Source: Hoeflea sp038900095
Lineage (GTDB): Bacteria; Pseudomonadota; Alphaproteobacteria; Rhizobiales; Rhizobiaceae
DNA: 64,000 nt
Assembly (NCBI RefSeq): GCF_038900095.1
Contig: NZ_JBBMQQ010000004.1
Coordinates: forward strand, 62,001-126,000
Direction of reading: 5' to 3'
The translations under genes and the position numbers were made by a program. Below are positions 1-7,373 of this stretch, piece after piece (within the stretch, counting starts at the first letter, position 1; each line of letters starts with the position of its first letter). Below the pieces are notes generated by a model. The model had not been told where the DNA came from. It worked only from the letters and a program-made list of their open reading frames with translations, and ran no database searches.

Positions 1-978
1 ACCCGCTCGGCGGTTTTGTCCGTCATGGGCGAAAGCGATCTCAAGCCGTTCGCCACCTGGGCCGCCGGCTTTGCCGCCGCCATACTTGCCGTGCAGCTGT
101 TGCTCGGCGCTGACATGATCGATGTCGCCGAAACCCGCTTCTTCTCGACCGCGCAGAGCCTGTCCGGCGCGATCATCGGCGGCCTCCTGTTCGGAACCGG
201 CATGGTGCTTGCGCGCGGCTGCGTCTCGCGGCTTCTGGTGCTCGGAGCGTCAGGCAACCTGCGCGGCGTCTTTTCCATTGCCATCATCGCGGTAACCGCG
301 CTTGCGACCTACAGCGGTGTGCTCGTGCCGCTGCGCGATGGCATTGGCGGTCTGTGGAACACGGCTGCAATCGGCGGCAATGATCTGCTGGTCCACGCCG
401 ATCTCGAGCGCTGGGCCGGTATTGCCCTGGGCCTGGCGCTGGCCGTTGTCGCCATCGGCTTTGCGCTCAAGGCGAAGCTGTCGCTCTGGCGGCTGTTTGG
501 CGGCGTCATGATCGGCCTGACTGTCGCGGCTGGCTGGTATTTCACCTGGCAGCTCTCCACCCAGGTCTTTGATCCGATCCAGGCCGAAAGCCTGTCCTTC
601 ATCCGTCCGCTTGCCACCACCGGTGAACTGGCGCTTGAGAGTGGGTTTGCCGGGCTCGATCAGGGCGTTCTGCTTGGCGCGATCATCGGTGCATTTGTCG
701 CCGCACTGCTCTCGGGCGAATTCCGCATCTCGACTTTCTCCGAGCCGGGTGTGCCGTCGGTCTGGCGCTACGCTGCAGGCTCGGTGCTGATGGGCTTTGG
801 CGGCATTCTCGCTGTTGGTTGCACCATCGGTGCCGGTCTCACCGGCGGTTCGGTGCTGGCAGTCTCGTCACTGCTCGGCCTGGGCTCGATGATCACAGGT
901 GCTGCGCTGACCCAGCTTTTGCTGCGCTCGGTTGCAAGCCGGCAGACCGAATCTGCCGCGATCATGGCTGCGGAGTAA
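1..978 (+). CDS. YeeE/YedE family permease (5' end outside window)
   Basis: Polytopic inner-membrane protein of the YeeE/YedE (sulf_transp) family, whose studied members import thiosulfate. The sequence shows many hydrophobic segments and the two family motifs: GMVLARGCVSR near residue 65, and a related AVGCTIGAGLTGG near residue 270. Each carries one of the conserved cysteines thought to pass the sulfur compound through the membrane. The frame is open to base 1 (a TTG at 16 is the first possible start inside the window), so the N-terminus probably lies upstream and the visible part is about 325 residues. Its last 17 bases overlap, antisense, the end of the aconitase X small-subunit gene. The substrate is inferred from the family only. 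Confidence 0.85.
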   Translation, partial: TRSAVLSVMGESDLKPFATWAAGFAAAILAVQLLLGADMIDVAETRFFSTAQSLSGAIIGGLLFGTGMVLARGCVSRLLVLGASGNLRGVFSIAIIAVTALATYSGVLVPLRDGIGGLWNTAAIGGNDLLVHADLERWAGIALGLALAVVAIGFALKAKLSLWRLFGGVMIGLTVAAGWYFTWQLSTQVFDPIQAESLSFIRPLATTGELALESGFAGLDQGVLLGAIIGAFVAALLSGEFRISTFSEPGVPSVWRYAAGSVLMGFGGILAVGCTIGAGLTGGSVLAVSSLLGLGSMITGAALTQLLLRSVASRQTESAAIMAAE

Positions 979-1381
979 CAACAACCTTGTCCGCCCCGGC
1001 TTTGACCAGGAGCCGGGGCAGGGCGGACAGTTTCTGCCACTCTGCTTTGTTCCGGATCGCCACCACCGGACAATCAATCCCGTACAGCATCTGCGCCACC
1101 AGTGCGCCCGTGGTGATGATGGCGTCTTCATCCAGCAGGACGAGCGCCGCCGGCGCGGTGCCGAGCCGGATTGCTTCAGCCAGCACCGACGCGCCCGACG
1201 ACGATCCGCGTCCACGTTCCATGAACAGGATCGTACCGCTGAGGCAGGCGCCATGCTGCGGATGAAACCGGTCGATCACCTTGCCGCTGGCGCTGTCAAA
1301 GCCGCCCCAGAAGCTCAGCGGATCATCAAGCTTCAAGCCGTCCCCTTGAGCCGTTCCCTGGACCAGGCAGCGCGCGCTCAT
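962..1381 (-). CDS. Aconitase X small (swivel, DUF126) subunit
   Basis: Small subunit of a split aconitase X enzyme, 139 residues, matching the DUF126 swivel domain. Visible features are a glycine/serine-rich turn (GRGSSSGAS) that in this domain carries the catalytic serine, followed by GTAPAALVLLDEDAI and an ITTGA segment. The start is the ATG at 1381, which overlaps the TGA of the large subunit in a 4-nt ATGA junction and so implies translational coupling. An in-frame start further upstream would bury the gene in the large subunit and lacks family similarity. Bacterial two-subunit aconitase X enzymes studied so far dehydrate cis-3-hydroxy-L-proline. No other hydroxyproline gene is next to it here. 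Confidence 0.85.
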   Translation of the reverse strand: MSARCLVQGTAQGDGLKLDDPLSFWGGFDSASGKVIDRFHPQHGACLSGTILFMERGRGSSSGASVLAEAIRLGTAPAALVLLDEDAIITTGALVAQMLYGIDCPVVAIRNKAEWQKLSALPRLLVKAGADKVVVTPQP

Positions 1382-2619
1382 GCCCGCACCACCCGTCCGG
1401 CCTTGGCCGACAAAACCGTATCTGCCAGCGTGCCGAAGGCGACGTCGATGCCGAGATTGCCCGGCGCGTAATAGGCCCATTTGCCCGAATTGGTCATCAC
1501 TGCTCCTGACAGATCCCGGATGATCGATGTCACATAGGTGCAGGTATCGACCACGACCGTTACTCCTGCGTCTTCAAGGCGTTGCGCGCGCCCGTCGGCG
1601 TTGAGCCTTTCCCATTCATGCCGCCCGGTGTTGACATAGATAGGCACCGCGAAAGGCGCGAGGTCGAGCATCGGCATCAGCCGGTCAAACTCCGTCAGTG
1701 AAAAATGCGGTGTCCCGAGAGCCACGGCTGTCAGCGGGGTGCCATCCGTGACCGTGCTGAGACTGGCCAGAATGCCGGAGATGTCTTGCTGCTCCAGCCG
1801 TATAACCACCGGCGCATCCTCTCCGCCGGTCGCCGTTTCCAGGTCAGGGGCTTCAGGGGTGAGGCCGACGGCGTGGAACATGGCGACACTGCCCGAGGAA
1901 GCTGCAGCCGCACCGAGGGCCTTGAGATCGTCTTCGCTGGTACAGTCAGGCAGACCAGTGATCGCGGCAATCGTGTCGCCGCATTCCCTGCCGACGACGA
2001 GGCCCGCTGCCACCGCTATTCCCCCGGCCTCATCCGCACCGGCACCGGTAAGCCCCGACATCTCGACAACCGCGCGCGCGCGGCGGTTCTCGCTCCTGTG
2101 CAGCCCGTAATCCGGCACCCGGCCGGTGAGCGCACAAGCCAGGTCAATGAAATCGCCATAACGGTTGGTGCGTGCACCGATGACGGAATTGGCAAACACG
2201 ATGGCGTTGGATTCGGCCCAAGCCAGCTGATCTCCGAGCCGGGGTCTGAGCAAGGTCTGGTAGGGTGCGCAGGTGAAACTTGGCGTGCAGCCAAGCTCGA
2301 TATGGGCTTCCATCAGCCGCTTGCCCGCAGCGCCAAGAGCGGCGTCACCGATGAACAGTTCGGGATGAATGAGATCGACCGAGCCGACACTGAGCGTCGT
2401 GGGGACTTTGACGCGGCCTTCAAGCGCCACGAACCGCTCGACAAAATCGAGGCTCGCCTGCCCGTGATACAGGCATCCGTCGACATGGGAACTGGCGCAG
2501 GGCAGCAAGCGTTCGGCACCAACAGCTTCGGCGAATTTCAGCACAAGCCCCAGTGCGTCCGCCGCAGCGCGGCCATGATCTCCATTGATGATCTCGCGAT
2601 CAGTTGCACTCAATTGCAC
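1378..2619 (-). CDS. Aconitase X catalytic (large) subunit
   Basis: Large subunit of aconitase X, 413 residues, the usual length for the split form. Family motifs seen: an N-terminal HVDGCLYHG, an ELGCTPSFTCAPYQ segment with C111 and C117 that in relatives help hold an Fe-S cluster, a WAESNAIVFANSVIGARTNR stretch, and PDYGLHRSENRRA. Characterised bacterial homologues (for example from Agrobacterium) are cis-3-hydroxy-L-proline dehydratases forming 1-pyrroline-2-carboxylate; archaeal relatives act on phosphomevalonate. The gene is transcribed with the DUF126 subunit. The neighbours (a sulfur permease and an unknown small protein) do not confirm the substrate, so the reaction is inferred from the family. 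Confidence 0.88.
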   Translation of the reverse strand: MQLSATDREIINGDHGRAAADALGLVLKFAEAVGAERLLPCASSHVDGCLYHGQASLDFVERFVALEGRVKVPTTLSVGSVDLIHPELFIGDAALGAAGKRLMEAHIELGCTPSFTCAPYQTLLRPRLGDQLAWAESNAIVFANSVIGARTNRYGDFIDLACALTGRVPDYGLHRSENRRARAVVEMSGLTGAGADEAGGIAVAAGLVVGRECGDTIAAITGLPDCTSEDDLKALGAAAASSGSVAMFHAVGLTPEAPDLETATGGEDAPVVIRLEQQDISGILASLSTVTDGTPLTAVALGTPHFSLTEFDRLMPMLDLAPFAVPIYVNTGRHEWERLNADGRAQRLEDAGVTVVVDTCTYVTSIIRDLSGAVMTNSGKWAYYAPGNLGIDVAFGTLADTVLSAKAGRVVRA

Positions 2620-2696
2620 TGCCAGTCTCCGTCGCCCGTGTTGCGGCGGCGAGACTAGCCGCTAAAGGCTGGCCACAAAAGGCTTCAACCCGGCAA

Positions 2697-3149
2697 TCAG
2701 AGTTTTTCCAGCACGGCCACGAAGGCCCTGGCGAATTGCACCAGGCCCGCCGTCGCTTCGTCGGCTTCAGTGGTCTCGACCCGCTCGCCGCCGGCGCTGA
2801 GCAACACAAGGCCGAAACGCCCGCCATTGTCACGCGAGAGGCAGACAACCGCGATCCGTTGCGCGTCATCCACGAGCCCGGAGGCGGGCAGGTCGAACAG
2901 GAATTCGCCACCGATCACCTTTGCGGCATCGCGCACTGCGTCGGCAAAGCCGCGATCGGCGATGTCGCTGAGATCGAGCGCCAGATCCAGCTCGACCAGG
3001 TCCAGTGCCAGCGGGGCAGGGTGCTTGGGCCGTTGGGCCTGTGCCGGATCCCCCGGAACGCCGGAAGACAGGGGCGAGCGCCCGGTGGCAGTCATGTTTA
3101 CCGGCCGCGTCGGGCCGTAAACAGGCATGGTATGGGCGTCTGTCGTCAT
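2697..3149 (-). CDS. Conserved-looking hypothetical protein, 150 aa
   Basis: No family is recognised. The start at 3149 is supported by an AAGGAGAT ribosome site 7 bases upstream; the longer reading from 3206 has none. The first ~50 residues are proline- and threonine-rich and look disordered. The rest alternates hydrophobic and acidic stretches (ALDLVELDLALDLSDIADRG; then FLFDLPASGLVDDAQRIAVV) and ends in an amphipathic helix, so it looks like a small soluble alpha/beta domain. There is no signal peptide, membrane segment or cysteine cluster except one Cys in VVCLSRD. It is 77 bases upstream of aconitase X on the same strand and may be co-transcribed with it. Confidence 0.6.
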   Translation of the reverse strand: MTTDAHTMPVYGPTRPVNMTATGRSPLSSGVPGDPAQAQRPKHPAPLALDLVELDLALDLSDIADRGFADAVRDAAKVIGGEFLFDLPASGLVDDAQRIAVVCLSRDNGGRFGLVLLSAGGERVETTEADEATAGLVQFARAFVAVLEKL

Positions 3150-3329
3150 GGTGGATCTCCTTCCGAACCTGAAACCTGTCCGGTCTGATCTACCCCCCGG
3201 CATCAAGCGTTGCTTTCAAGCATGGCTGAAGTGAGGCGCTTGCCGCGGCAGCCATGAGCGGCTAATGAATTCAACCACAACCAGACGCGCATCCCGCGCT
3301 CCACCCGTCCCGGAGACCCTGGCCGCGCC

Positions 3330-4247
3330 ATGCCCTTCCGTCCCGTCCGCCCTCACTCGATTGCCGCCGCCTGGTCGCGCAGGCTGGGCTGGTTTGCCCT
3401 TATGCTGGCATTGATGTCCCTGGTGCTGCACCGGATCGGCATGCTGGACATGCCCAATGCGATTGCTGCCATCCTGCTGGCGGCTTTCATTGCGGTGTTC
3501 GTGCTGGGCTTGTCGATGATCGGGTTTTTCATGCTCTGGCACATCGGCGCGAAAGGCGGCCATGCGTCGTTCAGCGGCATGGTCATGGCGCTGCTGATCC
3601 TGATTCCGGTCGGGCTTGCGGCCAGCCGTTTCGTCATGTTGCCGCGCATTCACGACATCTCGACTGATATTGCCAATCCGCCGGAATGGCTTGAAGAGCC
3701 GGAAATCAAACTATCGTGGATGCCGCGTTCCGACGGTTCGGATCCCGCCAAGCGCCGGTTGCAGGCCGGGGCCTATGCGCAAATCACCGGCCGCCGCTAC
3801 GAAGGCGCCATCGACCGCGTGCTGGTCGCGGTTCAGGCCGTTGCGCAGGAGAAGAAGTGGACACCGGTGGCCAATGTCGGGGTCGAGGCCCTGGTCGATG
3901 GCCTTGAGCCAAATGCCGCGGGGAGCGCGGCCCAGGCCGGTGCCGTCGCCTCGAACGGCGAAGCAGACCCGGCCCGTGCGCCGTTGCCCGCGCCGCGGCC
4001 GGATATCGAGAACCAGCCGCTCGCCCCGCTGCCAGCATTTGCGCTGCTCCAGTACCAGACCAAAACGCTGATTCTCGGCATCCCGCTCGATATCCTCATC
4101 CGCCTGTCGGAAGAGGAAGAGACGACATTTGTCGACATGCGCGCGTCAACGCGCGACGGCGATCACGATCTTGGGCTGAATGCCAGTGTGATCCGGACGT
4201 TCCTGCGCGATCTGGACATCCGGTTGCTCGGGATAGCCGGCGGATAG
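3330..4247 (+). CDS. DUF1499 domain membrane protein
   Basis: Protein of 305 residues with three hydrophobic segments in the first ~105 residues (roughly 20-40, 45-70, 82-102), then a soluble DUF1499 domain. The domain opens with the recognisable LPRIHDISTDIANPP motif and ends with a region resembling other family members (FVDMRASTRDGDHDLGLNA). DUF1499 is a domain of unknown function widespread in alphaproteobacteria and some plastids. The residues between ~190 and 235 (alanine/proline-rich, including PAPRPDIENQPLAPLPA) look like an inserted linker. The gene ends 7 bases from the convergent MBL hydrolase. Identity as a DUF1499 protein is fairly sure; function is unknown. Confidence 0.8.
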   Translation: MPFRPVRPHSIAAAWSRRLGWFALMLALMSLVLHRIGMLDMPNAIAAILLAAFIAVFVLGLSMIGFFMLWHIGAKGGHASFSGMVMALLILIPVGLAASRFVMLPRIHDISTDIANPPEWLEEPEIKLSWMPRSDGSDPAKRRLQAGAYAQITGRRYEGAIDRVLVAVQAVAQEKKWTPVANVGVEALVDGLEPNAAGSAAQAGAVASNGEADPARAPLPAPRPDIENQPLAPLPAFALLQYQTKTLILGIPLDILIRLSEEEETTFVDMRASTRDGDHDLGLNASVIRTFLRDLDIRLLGIAGG

Positions 4248-4254
4248 TGACCGG

Positions 4255-5163
4255 TCAGGCGGGGCGGTATTCGCCGTGGATCGACGGAGGACCGTCGGTC
4301 ACCACTTCACCCCGGCCAACCAGGTCTTCCAAATGAGCCAGCACCGACAGCGCCGCCGCACCATGCAGCCGCGGGTCGGTGTCGCGGTAGATTGCCTTGA
4401 CCATGTCGGCAATCAGCCTGTCGCCTTTTTCGACACGGCCGAGCACGGCGCGTTCACGCATGATCCTGTGGGTTTTCAGCGCTCGGACAAACTGCTGCGG
4501 CTTCCGTACCGGGCCGCCGTGACCGGGCAGATAGGCGCGGTCGTCGCGTGCGGCCAGCATGTCGAGCGAGGCCATGAAATCGCTCATCGCCCCGTCCGGC
4601 GGCGCAATGATCGATGTCGCCCATGCCATCACGTGGTCGGCGGAAAATACCAGGCCGGTGCCGGTGAGCGCAAAGGCCGCGTGGTTGGCGGTGTGTCCCG
4701 GCGTATGCAGCGTTTCAATCGTCCAGCCGTCTCCTGAAACCACATGCCCGTGGTTTGCCGCGATGTCGGGGACAAAGTCCATGTCGGCACTTTCCTTAAG
4801 CGGGTTGACCTCGCCGGTATGGAGCGGACGCGCCGCCCGGTGCGGGCCTTCGGCAACCGTGATAGCCCCGGTCTCGGCCTTCAGCCGGGCGGCCAGTGGC
4901 GAATGATCCCGGTGGGTGTGGCTCACGAAGATATGGCTGACCGGACGACCGGCAATCGCAGCCAGCAAGGTGTCCCAGTGGCTATCGTCCTCCGGGCCGG
5001 GATCGATCACCGCAAGCGTGTCGCGCCCGACAATGTAGCTGTTGGTGCCATGGAAGGTCAGCGGCCCTGCGTTCGGTGCCGTCACCCGCAGAATGTCCTC
5101 GGCAACGGGCACTGCCTCGCCATGGGCGGGCACGAAAGTCTTGTCAAATTGCGGTTCGGTCAC
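4255..5163 (-). CDS. MBL-fold metallohydrolase (LACTB2-like)
   Basis: Metallo-beta-lactamase-fold hydrolase of 302 residues. The zinc motif HTHRDH is at about 82-87, followed by a TPGHTANH second histidine site, the bridging aspartate in FSADHV, and a C-terminal LPGHGGPV histidine. A winged-helix-like tail (about 235-300: LAHLEDLVGRGEV) is typical of the LACTB2-like group, which includes nucleases and thioesterases. The GTG at 5163 has a GGAGA site 7 bases upstream and starts just before the conserved region. The open frame reaches 5343, but that extra part would overlap the bioY start and looks non-coding. The substrate cannot be told from sequence. Confidence 0.82.
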   Translation of the reverse strand: MTEPQFDKTFVPAHGEAVPVAEDILRVTAPNAGPLTFHGTNSYIVGRDTLAVIDPGPEDDSHWDTLLAAIAGRPVSHIFVSHTHRDHSPLAARLKAETGAITVAEGPHRAARPLHTGEVNPLKESADMDFVPDIAANHGHVVSGDGWTIETLHTPGHTANHAAFALTGTGLVFSADHVMAWATSIIAPPDGAMSDFMASLDMLAARDDRAYLPGHGGPVRKPQQFVRALKTHRIMRERAVLGRVEKGDRLIADMVKAIYRDTDPRLHGAAALSVLAHLEDLVGRGEVVTDGPPSIHGEYRPA

Positions 5164-5335
5164 GCACGTCTCCGGTCTGGGGCTGAATCCGGCATGTCTT
5201 GCCGGGGCGGCGGCCCATTGTGGACGGCCATGGATTTGGGCCGGACTGTCTTGCTGTCGCGCGGCTAAGTCAATATACCGCTTCCAGTGAGCGGCTGCTT
5301 TGGTGCGCTCTTTCGAAATTTCTGGAGATTGAACC

Positions 5336-5917
5336 ATGGCCACTGTCCCCGCCCGTTCGTTCGCGCAATCGCTTGCCCCTGAAGGTGCCGCCGCACGCTA
5401 CGCCACCTATGGTGCGCTGGTGCTTTTCGGCAGCTTGCTGATTGCGGTTGCCGGCAAGATCACCGTTCCGTTCTGGCCGGTTCCTGCAACGCTTCAGACC
5501 CTGGCGATTTTTGTCATCGCCGCCGCCTTTGGCCGCAAGCTGGCGCTGGCGACCCTGGCAGCCTACCTGGTCGAAGGCGCAGCCGGCCTTCCGGTGTTCA
5601 CCAATGGCGGTGGCCTGGCCTATTTCGCCGGCCCCACCACCGGATATCTTGCAGGCTTCGTCATCGCCGCCGGCCTGACCGGCTGGGCCGCGGACAACGG
5701 ACTTGACCGCAACGCCTTCAAGCTCTTCATCGTCAACCTGGCTGGCACTGCAACCATCCTTCTGCTGGGGGCTGCCTGGATCGCCATTGCTTTCGGCACC
5801 GAAAAGGCACTGGCCTGGGGCGTCGGCCCGTTCATCGCAACCGACGTGATCAAGGCAGCACTTGCCGCAGCGATTGTTCCCGCCGGCTGGCAGATCGCCA
5901 ACATGTTCCGGCGCTAA
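5336..5917 (+). CDS. bioY: Biotin transporter BioY
   Basis: Substrate-binding membrane (S) component of biotin uptake, 193 residues, with about six hydrophobic segments. Diagnostic features are the ITVPFWPVPATLQTLAIF motif near residue 40, the glycine-rich GLPVFTNGGGLAYFAGPTTGYL loop in two blocks, and a GWAADNG cytoplasmic loop. No bioM/bioN energising subunits are next to it, so it is a solitary BioY, as in many alphaproteobacteria, or it shares a remote ECF module. A GGAGA site precedes the ATG at 5336. No BioR box was recognised upstream. A strong hairpin terminator follows. Confidence 0.93.
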   Translation: MATVPARSFAQSLAPEGAAARYATYGALVLFGSLLIAVAGKITVPFWPVPATLQTLAIFVIAAAFGRKLALATLAAYLVEGAAGLPVFTNGGGLAYFAGPTTGYLAGFVIAAGLTGWAADNGLDRNAFKLFIVNLAGTATILLLGAAWIAIAFGTEKALAWGVGPFIATDVIKAALAAAIVPAGWQIANMFRR

Positions 5918-5974
5918 CAGCCGAGACAGACCGCAAGGCCTTCGCGTGAAGGTCCTGTCGGACATAGAATTCGG

Positions 5975-6010
5975 AACCCGTGCGGCAGACCTGCCGCGCG
6001 GGTTTCTTTT
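5975..6010 (+). terminator. Intrinsic terminator after bioY
   Basis: A 13-bp stem (5975-5987 with 5992-6004, one G-T pair) with a 4-base loop is followed by a short T-rich tract (TTTCTTTT). It lies 57 bases after the bioY stop and fits a Rho-independent terminator on the + strand. Confidence 0.85.
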
Positions 6011-6141
6011 CATGGTGGAAAATCCGCGATCAGTGCCGGTTTCCGCGCTTGTGATCGGTCGCGTCTTTTGCTATCCCCGCGGTGCTTCCGGGCGTTACCG
6101 GTTTGCGCCGGGCGAATGATCCGCTTGTCCGGATGAAGTGT

Positions 6142-6215
6142 TGGGGTATAGCCAAGCGGTAAGGCAGCGGTTTTTGGTATCGCCATCCCTGGTTCGAATC
6201 CAGGTACCCCAGCCA
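6142..6215 (+). tRNA. tRNA-Gln (anticodon TTG)
   Basis: A full cloverleaf can be drawn: acceptor arm TGGGGTA/TACCCCA, D-arm GCC...GGC, anticodon stem GCGGT/ATCGC with a 7-base loop TTTTGGT whose middle triplet is TTG, and T-arm CCTGG-TTCGAAT-CCAGG. The discriminator G and an encoded CCA (6213-6215) complete it. Length is 74 nt including CCA. Confidence 0.96.
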
Positions 6216-6414
6216 CCTCTCTTGGTTCCATCTATCCCTCGAATTTCCTCGTTGCCGGTCTTCGCGGACGGCTCTGCCTGTGGCATTACGCGGGGCAAAT
6301 CGCCGGGCGGTTCATGCGCGCCCGTGCTTGCGGCTTGATTGTTGCCGGCGAATGCGAATTGCATTGATTTGGAAACGGAAAAATGGTCTCATCTGGCAAA
6401 GGAGGCGGCGCGCG

Positions 6415-7017
6415 TTGACTCAGAAAGCTCTTTCGATAGATCCGGTTGATGAAGCAGATCAGTTGCGGGTGAATGTCTACAGGCTTCTTGCCCGGCTGCT
6501 GCGTGAGCCAGCTGATGACGCGCTTCTTGCACTTCTTTCCCAGATGACAGGTGACGGGTCCGAACTTGGTCAGGCGATCACGGATCTTTCGAGCGTTGCC
6601 TCCACGATAGGTCTTGAGGCCAGCCGTGATGAATACAACGTCCTGTTCATAGGCTTGGGGCGCGGAATACTGACCCCCTTCGGTTCCTACTATCTGACCG
6701 GATTCATGCACGAAAAGCCGTTGGCGCGGCTGCGCAACGATATGCGCCCGCTCGGCATCGCCCGCAGCGACGATGTCAAGGATCCCGAGGACCACATTGC
6801 CGCTCTGATGGAAATGATGGCCGGTCTGATCGATGGTAGCTTCGGCGCAGCACAACCGGTATCGGTGCAAAAGACGTTCTTCGACAGCCACGTTGGCAGT
6901 TGGGCGCCGCATTTTTTCAAGGATCTCGAAGCGTGTTCTTCAGCACGTTTCTACAAGCCTGTAGGTCGCATCGGCGGCCTGTTCATGGCAATTGAAGAGG
7001 GTGCGTTCGAGATGTAG
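6415..7017 (+). CDS. TorD-family molecular chaperone for formate dehydrogenase
   Basis: Cytoplasmic chaperone of the TorD/DmsD family, 200 residues, all-helical. Such chaperones hold the apo-molybdoenzyme and its Tat signal until the pterin cofactor is inserted. Seen here: an N-terminal helix VNVYRLLARLLREP, the family stretch EYNVLFIGLGRGILTPFGSY, the PEDHIAALMEMM signature near residue 125, and a C-terminal HVGSWAPHFFKDLE. The TTG start at 6415 is preceded by AAAGGAGG with a 10-base gap; the longer reading from 6280 overlaps tRNA-downstream DNA and is basic and unlikely. It is the first gene of the formate dehydrogenase operon, and its client is surely the Tat-exported catalytic subunit downstream. 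Confidence 0.88.
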   Translation: MTQKALSIDPVDEADQLRVNVYRLLARLLREPADDALLALLSQMTGDGSELGQAITDLSSVASTIGLEASRDEYNVLFIGLGRGILTPFGSYYLTGFMHEKPLARLRNDMRPLGIARSDDVKDPEDHIAALMEMMAGLIDGSFGAAQPVSVQKTFFDSHVGSWAPHFFKDLEACSSARFYKPVGRIGGLFMAIEEGAFEM

Positions 7018-7065
7018 GCCGCTGTTGCGGCGAGTGTTTTTGCAAGCGCGTATTGCAGTCTGGCA

Positions 7066-7107
7066 CCGACATCCGGTCAGGCTGCTGCAGACGGTTCCGG
7101 ATGTCGG
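7066..7107 (+). promoter_or_regulatory. Perfect 11-bp inverted repeat before the Tat microprotein gene
   Basis: CCGACATCCGG (7066-7076) is repeated inverted at 7097-7107, with 20 bases between. It lies between the chaperone gene and the GGAGA ribosome site at 7113. It could form an mRNA hairpin controlling translation or decay, or be an operator for a dimeric regulator of a second promoter. There is no T-tract, so it is not a classical terminator. Confidence 0.55.
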
Positions 7108-7122
7108 AAAGTGGAGACCAAG

Positions 7123-7320
7123 ATGAAGGCTAAAACAGAAGATGCCACGACTGACCGTCGCGGTTTTCTGAAGTTCGCCGGGCTGGGCACGATTGCCAGC
7201 GGCGCGGCCCTGGTCGCAGGCACTGCAAGTGAGGCAGCCGAAATTGCCGAACCGCAGGCGGGCGCCGGGTATCGGGAAACCGATCATATCAAGGCTTACT
7301 ATGCCAGCACTCGGTTCTGA
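7123..7320 (+). CDS. Formate dehydrogenase region Tat-signal protein
   Basis: Protein of 65 residues consisting mainly of a twin-arginine signal: TTDRRGFLKFAGLGTIASGA, then an AGTASEAA region, leaving about 30 residues (AEPQAGAGYRETDHIKAYYA). Such tiny Tat proteins sit just upstream of FDH catalytic genes in many proteobacteria ('formate dehydrogenase region Tat target'). Their role is unproven; they may help export or be a small subunit. The ATG at 7123 has GGAGA at 7113-7117. A GTG at 7111 in the same frame would remove that site, so the shorter form is preferred. Confidence 0.85.
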   Translation: MKAKTEDATTDRRGFLKFAGLGTIASGAALVAGTASEAAEIAEPQAGAGYRETDHIKAYYASTRF

Positions 7321-7373
7321 GGAGAACCATTGCTGATCGTCATTGCGACGGAATAAACCCAACGGAGGATGAA

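Noticed and set aside
6048..6076. CTTGTG-N17-CTATCC as a tRNA-Gln promoter
   Set aside because: The -10 box would be about 65 bases before the tRNA, farther than usual, and the -10 is poor.
6336..6372. TTGATT-like strings before the FDH operon as FNR sites
   Set aside because: The second half-site does not match; no 5-4-5 symmetry.
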